NCBI GenBank assembly: GCA_022701965.1
Contig: JAKONL010000080.1
Coordinates: 1-12,611 of the forward strand
DNA: 12,611 nt
Origin: Burkholderiaceae bacterium
GTDB taxonomy: Bacteria > Pseudomonadota > Gammaproteobacteria > Burkholderiales > Burkholderiaceae
Direction of reading: 5' to 3'
Notes under the pieces: model-generated
Seen by the model: only the letters and a program-made list of their open reading frames with translations
Told to the model about the DNA's origin: nothing
Database searches by the model: none
In this document: positions 1 to 6,245 of the stretch, piece by piece
Layout of the letters: every line of letters starts with the position of its first letter
Position numbering within the stretch: the first letter of the stretch is position 1
Program-made: the position numbers and the translations under genes

Positions 1-244
1 CGACGTCGCGCCGATCTACGACATGCTGCCGATGGCCTATGCACCGGTGCGGGGGGTGGAGCTTCCTCCCCGGGCCTACGTGCCCCGTCTGCCGCTGCCG
101 TCCGAGAACGCCGCATGGCAGGACGCCGCGAGCGCGGCGCTCGCCTTCTGGTCGATGGCCGCGAGCGACCCGCGAATCAGCGTCGCGTTCCGCCGGACAT
201 GCGCCGACAACGAGATGCTTCTCGGACGGACGGTCCGGCGCTGA
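1..244 (+). CDS. HipA-family serine/threonine kinase, YjjJ type, C-terminal fragment
   Basis: This is the 3' end of a gene that enters from the left edge. Codons are read from base 2 and the TGA stop is at 242-244, giving about 80 residues. The start of the fragment reads YDMLPMAYAP, followed by a Pro-rich stretch and a helical tail (AALAFWSMAA, then RISVAFRRTCADN). The YDMLPM segment matches the end of the HipA C-terminal kinase fold, where a Tyr-Asp-hydrophobic-Leu-Pro motif lies near the end of the catalytic domain. The tail resembles the YjjJ branch, in which a winged-helix N-terminus is fused to a HipA-like kinase and no separate HipB antitoxin is usual. The catalytic and ATP-binding residues lie outside the window, so activity cannot be judged. 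It converges on the flavin oxidoreductase gene with a 21-bp gap. The family call rests on a short segment; the YjjJ subtype is from memory. Confidence 0.66.
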   Translation, partial: DVAPIYDMLPMAYAPVRGVELPPRAYVPRLPLPSENAAWQDAASAALAFWSMAASDPRISVAFRRTCADNEMLLGRTVRR

Positions 245-265
245 GCACGGGTGCGGCGGTGGGGC

Positions 266-1228
266 TCAGAGCGCCAGCCGCCGCCGGGCCGCTTCGTACT
301 CGCGCTTCAACCGGTCGATGAAGGCCGCAGCCGACGTCACCTCGTCGATGGCGCCGATGCCCTGGCCCGAGCCCCAGATGTCCTTCCAGGCCTTGGACTT
401 CGACCCCTCCCCACCGCCGAAATTCATGGTCTTCAGGTCGCCCTGCGGCAGGTTGGCCGGGTCCATGCCGGCCGCGACGATGCTGGGCGCCAGGTAGTTG
501 CCGTGCACGCCGGTGAACAGGTTCGAGTAGACGATGTCGTCGGAACTGCCGTCGACGATGGCCTGCTTGTACGCGTCGCTCGCACGGGCCTCCTCGGTCG
601 CGATGAAGGCGGTGCCGATGTACGCGAAGTCCGCGCCCATCGCCTGCGCCGCCAGCACCGCGTCGCCGCTGGCGATCGACCCCGACAGCGCCACCGGGCC
701 GTCGAACCACTTCCTGATCTCCTGGATCAGCGCGAACGGACTCTTCACGCCCGCATGCCCGCCCGCGCCGGCCGCGACCGCGATCAGCCCGTCGGCGCCC
801 TTCTCGATCGCCTTCTTCGCGAAGGTGTCGTTGATGATGTCGTGCAGCGTCACACCGCCGTAGGCATGCACCGCGTCGTTCACGTCCACGCGCGCGCCGA
901 GCGAGGTGATGACGATGGGTACCTTGTACTTCACGACCATTTCCATGTCGTGCTCGAGCCGGTCGTTGCTCTTGTGAACGATCTGGTTGATGGCGAACGG
1001 CGCGGCCGGCCGGTCCGGGTGGGCCTTGTCGTGCGCGGCCAGCGCCTCGGTGATCTCGGCGAGCCAGTCCTCGAGCTGCGACGCCGGCCGCGCGTTGAGC
1101 GCCGGCATCGCGCCGACGACGCCCGCCTTGCACTGGGCGATCACGAGCTTCGGCGTGCTGATGATGAACAGCGGCGAGCCGATGATCGGCAGCGGCAGGT
1201 TGGCGAGGATGGGAGGCAGTCTGGACAT
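266..1228 (-). CDS. NAD(P)H-dependent flavin oxidoreductase / nitronate monooxygenase family protein
   Basis: A 320-residue FMN-dependent TIM-barrel protein of the nitronate monooxygenase (2-nitropropane dioxygenase) superfamily, the usual length for the family. Visible marks are PLPIIGSPLF at residues 12-21 (first barrel strand), GAGGHAG at 154-160 with the candidate catalytic His158, a flavin-phosphate-binding LSGSIASG at 181-188, and GADFAYIGTAFIAT at 198-211. The start ATG has GGAG 8 nt upstream (1237-1240). It is the last gene of the minus-strand etfB-etfA-dehydrogenase cluster, 28 bp behind the dehydrogenase gene, so it is probably cotranscribed with it. The first-strand motif differs from the QGPM or QGGM style of well-studied members. 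True nitronate oxidation is therefore not assured; a quinone or enoyl reductase role tied to acyl-CoA metabolism is equally possible. Family membership is firm, the substrate is unknown. Confidence 0.88.
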   Translation of the reverse strand: MSRLPPILANLPLPIIGSPLFIISTPKLVIAQCKAGVVGAMPALNARPASQLEDWLAEITEALAAHDKAHPDRPAAPFAINQIVHKSNDRLEHDMEMVVKYKVPIVITSLGARVDVNDAVHAYGGVTLHDIINDTFAKKAIEKGADGLIAVAAGAGGHAGVKSPFALIQEIRKWFDGPVALSGSIASGDAVLAAQAMGADFAYIGTAFIATEEARASDAYKQAIVDGSSDDIVYSNLFTGVHGNYLAPSIVAAGMDPANLPQGDLKTMNFGGGEGSKSKAWKDIWGSGQGIGAIDEVTSAAAFIDRLKREYEAARRRLAL

Positions 1229-1256
1229 GGGCGGGTCTCCGTTCTTGTCGTTTCTT

Positions 1257-3047
1257 CTAGAAGGCTTCGAGCGCCATCGCGGTCACGCTGGCGGCGCCTT
1301 CGACGATGCTGTCGCGTACGGCCGGCGCCTTGTTCAGGATGTGCTCGGCATAGAAGCGCGCCGTCGCGATCTTGGCGCGCATGAAGGCCGCTTCGCTACC
1401 CGCCTCGGCGAGCGTCTCGGCCACCAGCAGCGAGCGCGCGAGCTGCCAGCCGGCCATCAGGTTGCCCGCGAGCATCAGGTAGGGCACGCTGCCGGAGAAC
1501 ACGGCGTTCGGCTCCGAACGCGTCCTGGCGGCAACGAAATCAACCACCTCGACGAAGGCTTCGCGCGCTGCCTTCAGGCGCTTCAGCACGGCCAGCGCAT
1601 CGGCGCTGCCACGCTCGGCCAGTTCGGCTTCGGTGCGCTCGATCTGCCGCGCGATCGCCTTGGCCGTCTGCCCGCCGTCGCGCGCGGTCTTGCGGCCGAC
1701 CAGGTCGTTGGCCTGGATCGCGGTGGTGCCTTCGTAGATGGTGAGGATCTTGGCGTCGCGCAGGTACTGCGCCGCGCCGGTCTCCTCGATGAAGCCCATG
1801 CCGCCGTGCACCTGCACGCCGAGCGACGCGACCTCCAGGCTCATCTCGGTGCTGTAGCCCTTGACCAGCGGCACGAGGAATTCGTGGAACGCCGCGTTCT
1901 GCCTTCGCGCATCGGGATCGGGATGATGGTGCGCGGCGTCGTAGGCGGCAGCGGCGACGCTGGCCATCGCGCGGCAGCCTTCGGTGCAGGCACGCATCGT
2001 CATCAGCATGCGGCGCACGTCGGGGTGGTGAAGGATCGGCGCGCTCGCCGGCATCGAGCCGTCGACCGGACGGCTCTGCACGCGTTCCCGCGCGTAGGCC
2101 ACCGCGTGCTGGTAGGCGCGTTCGGCAATCGCGATGCCCTGCACGCCGACCGCGTAGCGCGCCGAATTCATCATGATGAACATGTACTCGAGGCCGCGGT
2201 TCTCCTCGCCGACCAGGTAGCCGACCGCGCCGCCGTGGTCGCCGTACTGCAGTACCGCCGTCGGCGAGGCCTTGATGCCAAGCTTGTGCTCGATGCTCAC
2301 GCAGTGCACGTCGTTGCGCGCGCCGATCGCGCCGTCCTCGCCGACCATGAATTTCGGCACCACGAACAGGCTGATGCCCTTCACGCCCTCCGGCGCACCG
2401 GTCACGCGGGCCAGCACCAGATGGACGATGTTCTCGGCCATGTCGTGCTCGCCGTAGGTGATGTAGATCTTGGTGCCAAAGACCTTGTACGTCCCGTCGC
2501 CCGCCGGCTCCGCGCGGCTGCGCACCAGCGCGAGGTCGCTGCCGGCCTGCGGCTCGGTGAGGTTCATCGTGCCGGTCCACCGGCCGCTGACCAGCTTGCC
2601 GAGATAGGTCGCCTTCAGCTCGTCGGAGCCGGCCGTGAGCAGCGCCTCGATGGCACCGTCGCTGAGCAGCGGACACAGCGCGAAACTCATATTGGCCGAG
2701 TTCAGCATCTCCACGCAGGCGGCGCCGATCGTCTTGGGCAGGCCCTGGCCGCCGAAGTCGAGCGGATGCTGCAGGCCTTGCCAGCCGCCCTCGGCATACT
2801 GCGCGAACGCCTGCCTGAAGCCGGGCGTGGTCGTGACCTCGCCGCCCTTGAACGACGACGGATTGCGATCACCCTCGACGTTCAGCGGCGCGACCACGTC
2901 CTGGTTGAAGCGCGCGCATTCCTCGAGCACGGCCTGCGCCGTCTCCAGCGTCGCGTCCCCGAAGCCGGGCAGCGCGGCGATCTCGCCGATGCGCGCCAGA
3001 TGCTCGATGTCGAACAGCATGTCCCTGACCGGTGCGATGTAGCTCAT
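1257..3047 (-). CDS. Acyl-CoA dehydrogenase, DmdC/AidB-like long form with C-terminal extension
   Basis: A 596-residue flavoprotein that should oxidise an acyl-CoA to the 2,3-enoyl-CoA and pass electrons to ETF. The order is a short N-terminal extension typical of the long form (MSYIAPVRDMLF, 1-12), the helical N-terminal domain, the FAD/substrate signature MNLTEPQAGSDL at 161-172, the middle beta domain, then the C-terminal helical domain with QVHGGMGFIEE at 412-422 and ILTIYEGTT at 434-442. Glu439 is the likely catalytic base. An extra C-terminal domain (about 455-596) separates it from the ~380-residue short- and medium-chain enzymes. This architecture is shared with 3-methylmercaptopropionyl-CoA dehydrogenase (DmdC) and many unassigned proteobacterial paralogues, so chain length or substrate cannot be read off. 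The start has GGAG at 3057-3060, 9 nt upstream. It lies between etfA and the NMO-like gene and is preceded directly by a strong hairpin with a T-tract. Confidence 0.93.
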   Translation of the reverse strand: MSYIAPVRDMLFDIEHLARIGEIAALPGFGDATLETAQAVLEECARFNQDVVAPLNVEGDRNPSSFKGGEVTTTPGFRQAFAQYAEGGWQGLQHPLDFGGQGLPKTIGAACVEMLNSANMSFALCPLLSDGAIEALLTAGSDELKATYLGKLVSGRWTGTMNLTEPQAGSDLALVRSRAEPAGDGTYKVFGTKIYITYGEHDMAENIVHLVLARVTGAPEGVKGISLFVVPKFMVGEDGAIGARNDVHCVSIEHKLGIKASPTAVLQYGDHGGAVGYLVGEENRGLEYMFIMMNSARYAVGVQGIAIAERAYQHAVAYARERVQSRPVDGSMPASAPILHHPDVRRMLMTMRACTEGCRAMASVAAAAYDAAHHHPDPDARRQNAAFHEFLVPLVKGYSTEMSLEVASLGVQVHGGMGFIEETGAAQYLRDAKILTIYEGTTAIQANDLVGRKTARDGGQTAKAIARQIERTEAELAERGSADALAVLKRLKAAREAFVEVVDFVAARTRSEPNAVFSGSVPYLMLAGNLMAGWQLARSLLVAETLAEAGSEAAFMRAKIATARFYAEHILNKAPAVRDSIVEGAASVTAMALEAF

Positions 3048-3065
3048 GGGTGTTGTCTCCAGATG

Positions 3066-3092
3066 AAAAAAAAGGCACCGCGAACGATGCCT
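3066..3092 (-). terminator. Intrinsic terminator-like hairpin between etfA and the acyl-CoA dehydrogenase gene
   Basis: On the minus strand an 8-bp stem AGGCATCG / CGGTGCCT (3092-3085 and 3080-3073, one T-G wobble) closes a TTCG loop (3084-3081). It is followed by a run of T to 3066, eight in all counting the last stem base. A GC-containing stem, tetraloop and immediate T-run are the classical rho-independent signature. It lies 44 bp past the etfA stop and ends 5 nt before the dehydrogenase Shine-Dalgarno sequence. It may therefore be a partial terminator or an RNA-stabilising hairpin setting the etfBA to dehydrogenase ratio rather than a complete end of the operon. Confidence 0.8.
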
Positions 3093-3135
3093 CTCTCCTT
3101 GCCACGGGCCCTGCGGCCGGGCTGCGGAAGCGGCT

Positions 3136-4071
3136 TCAGAGCGCCTTGGTCAGTTCCGGCACGGCCACGAACAGGTCGGCCACCAGCCCGTAGTCGGCCA
3201 CCGAGAAGATCGGCGCCTCCTCGTCCTTGTTGATCGCCACGATCACCTTCGAATCCTTCATGCCCGCCAGATGCTGGATCGCACCGGAGATGCCGGCAGC
3301 GACATAGAGCTGCGGCGCGACGATCTTGCCGGTCTGACCGACCTGCCAGTCGTTGGGCGCATAGCCCGCATCCACCGCCGCGCGGCTCGCGCCGAGGCCC
3401 GCATTGAGCTTGTCGGCCAGCGGTGTCATGACTTCCGCGAACTTCTCCGAGCTGCCGAGCGCGCGGCCGCCCGAGACGATGATCTTGGCGGCGGTCAACT
3501 CCGGACGGTCGCTCTTGGTGACTTCGCGGCCGACGAAGCTGGACTTGCCGCTGTCGGCCACGCCTTCGGCGTTCTCGACCGTGGCGCTGCCACCGGTGGC
3601 GGCTGCCGCGTCGAAGCCGGTGGTGCGCACGGTGATGACCTTGGTCGCATCCGAGCTCTGCACGGTGGCGATCGCGTTGCCCGCGTAGATCGGGCGCTCG
3701 AAGGTGTCGGGGCTGTCGACCTTGGTGATGTCGCTGATCTGCGCGACGTCGAGCTTGGCGGCCACGCGCGGGGCGACGTTCTTGCCGTTGGCCGTCGACG
3801 GGAACAGGATGTGGCTGTAGTTCGAGGCGATGGCGAGCACTTGCGCGGCGACGTTCTCGGCCAGGTTCTCCGCGAGGCTTGGGCTGTCGGCGACGATGAC
3901 TTTGGCGACGCCTGCGATCTGCGCGGCGGCGGCGCCGGCTTCGGCGGCGTTCGCGCCGGCCACCAGCACGTGCACGTCGCCGCTCGCGCAGGCGATGGCC
4001 GCGGTCACGGTGTTGAGGGTCGCGGGCTTGACGCTCGCGTGGTCGTGTTCGGCAATGACGAGTACGGTCAT
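3136..4071 (-). CDS. etfA: Electron transfer flavoprotein, alpha subunit
   Basis: A 311-residue EtfA, normal length for the bacterial family. The FAD-binding C-terminal domain is complete: [13 protein letters not shown] (199-211), [17 protein letters not shown] (227-243, Arg230 being the conserved FAD-contacting arginine), [20 protein letters not shown] (246-265) and [20 protein letters not shown] (280-299). The N-terminal half (1-190) is the less conserved pseudo-nucleotide-binding domain. With EtfB it forms a cytoplasmic heterodimer that takes electrons from acyl-CoA dehydrogenases and passes them to ETF:ubiquinone oxidoreductase. Its ATG comes 2 nt after the etfB stop (TGA-TC-ATG), so the two subunits are almost certainly translationally coupled and made in equal amounts. 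The terminator-like hairpin downstream marks the end of the etfBA unit. Confidence 0.97.
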   Translation of the reverse strand: MTVLVIAEHDHASVKPATLNTVTAAIACASGDVHVLVAGANAAEAGAAAAQIAGVAKVIVADSPSLAENLAENVAAQVLAIASNYSHILFPSTANGKNVAPRVAAKLDVAQISDITKVDSPDTFERPIYAGNAIATVQSSDATKVITVRTTGFDAAAATGGSATVENAEGVADSGKSSFVGREVTKSDRPELTAAKIIVSGGRALGSSEKFAEVMTPLADKLNAGLGASRAAVDAGYAPNDWQVGQTGKIVAPQLYVAAGISGAIQHLAGMKDSKVIVAINKDEEAPIFSVADYGLVADLFVAVPELTKAL

Positions 4072-4073
4072 GA

Positions 4074-4823
4074 TCAGATCACCTTCGCTTCATTCTTGAG
4101 TTTGTCGACCAGGGCGGCCACGTCGGCCACCTTGATGCCGGCGCCGCGCTTGGGCGGCTCGGCGACCTTGAGGGTCTTCAGGCGCGGCTTCACGTCCACG
4201 CCCAGCTCCTCGGGCTTGAGGATCTCGAGCGGCTTCTTCTTGGCCTTCATGATGTTGGGCAGCGTCACGTAGCGCGGCTCGTTCAGGCGCAGGTCGGTCG
4301 TGACGACCGCCGGCAGCGTCAGCGTGAGCGTCTCGGCACCGCCGTCGACTTCGCGCGCCACGGTCACCTTGCCGTCGGCCACGTCGACCTTGGAGGCGAA
4401 CGTGGCCTGCGGCAGGTCGGCGAGCGCGGCGAGCATCTGGCCGGTCTGGTTGGCGTCGTCGTCGATGGCCTGCTTGCCCAGGATCACGAGCTGGGGTTGC
4501 TCCTTGTCGACCAGCGCCTTGAGCAGCTTGGCGACGGCCAGCGGCTGCAGCTCCTCGGTGGTCTCCACCAGGATCGCGCGGTCGGCACCGATGGCCATCG
4601 CGGTGCGCAGCGTCTCCTGACACTTGGTGTCGCCGCAGGAGACCGCGACGATCTCGGTGACGACGCCCTTCTCCTTCAGGCGGACCGCCTCTTCGACGGC
4701 GATCTCGTCGAACGGGTTCATGCTCATCTTCACGTTGGCGATGTCCACGCCGCTGCCGTCGGACTTCACGCGCACCTTGACGTTGTAGTCGACGACGCGT
4801 TTGACTGGGACCAGAACCTTCAT
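4074..4823 (-). CDS. etfB: Electron transfer flavoprotein, beta subunit
   Basis: A 249-residue EtfB, full length for the family, beginning [23 protein letters not shown]-binding residues are in [14 protein letters not shown] (116-129). The EtfB signature is VAREVDGG (155-162) with [20 protein letters not shown] (170-189). The recognition loop, whose anchor Leu (Leu188 here) docks onto partner dehydrogenases, continues into NIMKAKKKP (190-198). I chose the ATG at 4823 because it has GGAG 8 nt upstream (4832-4835) and matches the family N-terminus; a TTG extension to 4880 would add 19 unrelated residues. It is the first gene of the minus-strand etfB-etfA-dehydrogenase-NMO cluster. The 123-bp region upstream carries two inverted repeats and a candidate promoter, so control of the whole cluster probably acts here. 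Confidence 0.97.
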   Translation of the reverse strand: MKVLVPVKRVVDYNVKVRVKSDGSGVDIANVKMSMNPFDEIAVEEAVRLKEKGVVTEIVAVSCGDTKCQETLRTAMAIGADRAILVETTEELQPLAVAKLLKALVDKEQPQLVILGKQAIDDDANQTGQMLAALADLPQATFASKVDVADGKVTVAREVDGGAETLTLTLPAVVTTDLRLNEPRYVTLPNIMKAKKKPLEILKPEELGVDVKPRLKTLKVAEPPKRGAGIKVADVAALVDKLKNEAKVI

Positions 4824-4860
4824 TGGGTTGACTCCGTTGGATTGCAAAGCTGTGTGTCTC

Positions 4861-4890
4861 GAATGTCCTGCACGAGGCAACCGGACATTC
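4861..4890. repeat. Inverted repeat GAATGTCC-N14-GGACATTC in the etfB leader
   Basis: Perfect 8-bp arms (4861-4868 and 4883-4890) are separated by 14 bp. The repeat lies 38-67 bp upstream of the etfB start codon and overlaps the candidate -10 box at 4887-4892. It could be a second operator with half-sites about two helical turns apart, or a stem-loop in the etfB 5' leader. The arms are seen directly; the function is inferred. Confidence 0.45.
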
Positions 4891-4915
4891 TAGGGCGGTG
4901 ATTTCGCTGAAAGAA
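4887..4915 (-). promoter_or_regulatory. Candidate etfB promoter
   Basis: On the minus strand TAGAAT (4892-4887) matches the TATAAT consensus at five of six positions. Seventeen nucleotides upstream is a weak -35 candidate, TTCTTT (4915-4910). The AT-rich stretch here stands out against the surrounding GC-rich DNA. A start site near 4880 would give a leader of about 57 nt before etfB. The -35 match is poor, which would fit a regulated promoter, but this is only a by-eye assignment. Confidence 0.3.
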
Positions 4916-4918
4916 GAA

Positions 4919-4938
4919 AAAAGAACGGTCGTTCTTTT
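4919..4938. promoter_or_regulatory. Palindromic operator candidate upstream of etfB (TetR-type geometry)
   Basis: The sequence AAAAGAACGGTCGTTCTTTT has perfect 9-bp arms around a 2-bp GT centre. It sits just upstream of the candidate etfB -35 box and 8 bp past the stop of the mechanosensitive channel gene. Symmetric sites with an AACG..CGTT core are typical of TetR-family repressors. In betaproteobacteria a TetR-type regulator (FadP) is known to control fatty-acid degradation genes; I have not been able to compare the motif itself. The A-rich then T-rich arms could also form a weak hairpin at the end of the channel gene transcript, but the stem holds few GC pairs. Confidence 0.6.
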
Positions 4939-4946
4939 CTATCGAA

Positions 4947-6245
4947 TTATAAAGGCGCATCACCTCGCGGCGTCGATGGCGCGGCCGCGACAAGGCCTTC
5001 GGGCAACGACGCCACGCGCACGACGCGCTGCGGGTACGGAATGTCGATACCGGCGGCGCGCAGCCCTTCGAGGATCGCGATGTTGATCGGCGAGCGCACG
5101 TTGTCCTTGCCCTTGTCCGGATCGGCGACCCAGAAGTTGAGCGTGAACTCCAGCCCGTCGGGCATGAAGCTCGTCAGGTAGGCGACCGGCGCCGGCTCGC
5201 TCATGACGCGCGGCTGCGCCACCGCCGCGTCCACGAGGATCGATTGCACCCGCGCCACGTCGCTGTCGTAGCCGACCACGATGGCGGTCGTGATGTTGAA
5301 CTTGAGGTCGGCCAGCGAGAGGTTCTCGACCCGGCCGGTGATGAGCGACTCGTTGGGCACGATGGCCTCGCGGCCGTTGCCCGCGCGGATCAGCGTGTAG
5401 CGGGTCTTGATGTCGGTGACGCGGCCCTCGAAGCTGTCGACCTTCACGTTGTCGCCGATGCGGATCGCGCGCTCGAGCAGGATCACGAAGCCGCTCACGT
5501 AGTTGGCCGCCAGCTTCTGCAGTCCGAAGCCGAGTCCGACGCCGAGCGCGCCGCCGAGCACCGACAGCGCCGTCAGGTCGACGCCGACCGCCGACAGCGC
5601 GAACAGCAGGCCGATGAGCAGCAGCACCGCGCGGATCGCGTTGGACGCCACCTTGCGCATCGACAGGTCGGTCACGTGCTCGCGCAGGACCCGCTTCTCG
5701 ACGGTGGAGGCGATCCACAGCGCGAGCACCAGCACCAGGCCCGCCGAGATCGCCCCCTGGAAGAGCATCAGCAGGCTGACCCGCGTCTTGCCGAAGGCCA
5801 GGGTGATTCCGTCGAGCTCGGCCAGCACCGGCGGCAGCAGCCCGACGATCCAGAGCACGGCGCCGAGCCAGGCGATCCACGACACCGTGCGCTCCGTCAG
5901 CGCGACGAGCGCCGACGCCGGAAACACCGCGCGCAGCACGCGCGCGATGAGCCGGATGACGGCCAGCGCGATGAAGATCGACACCGCGATGCGCAGCAGC
6001 ACCACGACCTGGTATTCCAGCGCCCAGCGCCGCGCCAGGTCGGTGAAGACCAGCGCCAGCAGCGGGAACATCAGGCCATCGAAGACCCGCGCGCCGAACC
6101 AGATCGAGTCCCGGGGCTGGTCGCGTCCGAACCAGCGGCTCAGGCCCCAGGCCAGGCCGATGGACAGGGCGATCGCGGCGAGCTCGACCCAGACGCTGCG
6201 CGCCTGCATCTGGGCGAGGCGCTGAATGAAGTCGTCGAGGTTCAA
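4947..6245 (-). CDS. MscS-family mechanosensitive ion channel
   Basis: A 432-residue inner-membrane channel that should open under membrane tension and release solutes on osmotic downshock. Hydrophobic segments lie at roughly 17-38, 52-70, 78-108, 121-142, 156-180 and 203-222. The pore-lining helix is at 225-257 (Gly/Ala-rich, LGGALGVGLGFGLQKLAANY). The beta domain follows with RIGDNVKVDSFEGRVTDIKT (262-281) and IVPNESLITGRVENLS (295-310), both core MscS signatures. It is longer at the N-terminus than the minimal three-helix MscS. I chose TTG at 6245, which overlaps the upstream deacetylase stop (TTGA) and implies translational coupling. The first internal ATG, at residue 13, has no Shine-Dalgarno sequence and would trim the N-terminus. 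Longer forms in this frame read into the deacetylase gene and are composition artefacts. Family call firm, start less so. Confidence 0.92.
   Translation of the reverse strand: MNLDDFIQRLAQMQARSVWVELAAIALSIGLAWGLSRWFGRDQPRDSIWFGARVFDGLMFPLLALVFTDLARRWALEYQVVVLLRIAVSIFIALAVIRLIARVLRAVFPASALVALTERTVSWIAWLGAVLWIVGLLPPVLAELDGITLAFGKTRVSLLMLFQGAISAGLVLVLALWIASTVEKRVLREHVTDLSMRKVASNAIRAVLLLIGLLFALSAVGVDLTALSVLGGALGVGLGFGLQKLAANYVSGFVILLERAIRIGDNVKVDSFEGRVTDIKTRYTLIRAGNGREAIVPNESLITGRVENLSLADLKFNITTAIVVGYDSDVARVQSILVDAAVAQPRVMSEPAPVAYLTSFMPDGLEFTLNFWVADPDKGKDNVRSPINIAILEGLRAAGIDIPYPQRVVRVASLPEGLVAAAPSTPRGDAPL

Noticed and set aside
241..269. Inverted repeat CTGAGC / GCTCAG spanning the two convergent stop codons
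   Set aside because: Only a 6-bp stem with a 17-nt loop and no T-run on either side. The symmetry largely follows from both genes ending in similar TGA contexts, so it was not called a terminator.
3093..3135. GC-rich possible hairpin just after the etfA stop
   Set aside because: The arms are short and imperfect in a GC-rich region; the adjacent 3066-3092 hairpin explains the terminator signal better.
987..3233. A 748-codon open frame on the + strand antisense to the dehydrogenase and flavin oxidoreductase genes
   Set aside because: It is rich in Arg, His, Ala and Gly with no family motif, and is the reverse reading of two well-supported genes in very GC-rich DNA.
3271..4272. A 333-codon + strand open frame antisense to etfA
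   Set aside because: It is an antisense shadow of a certain gene; composition is Arg/Asp/Gly-heavy with no motif.
4074..4880. Longer EtfB starting at TTG 4880
   Set aside because: The added 19 residues do not look like EtfB and would cross the leader inverted repeat; the ATG at 4823 has a good ribosome site.
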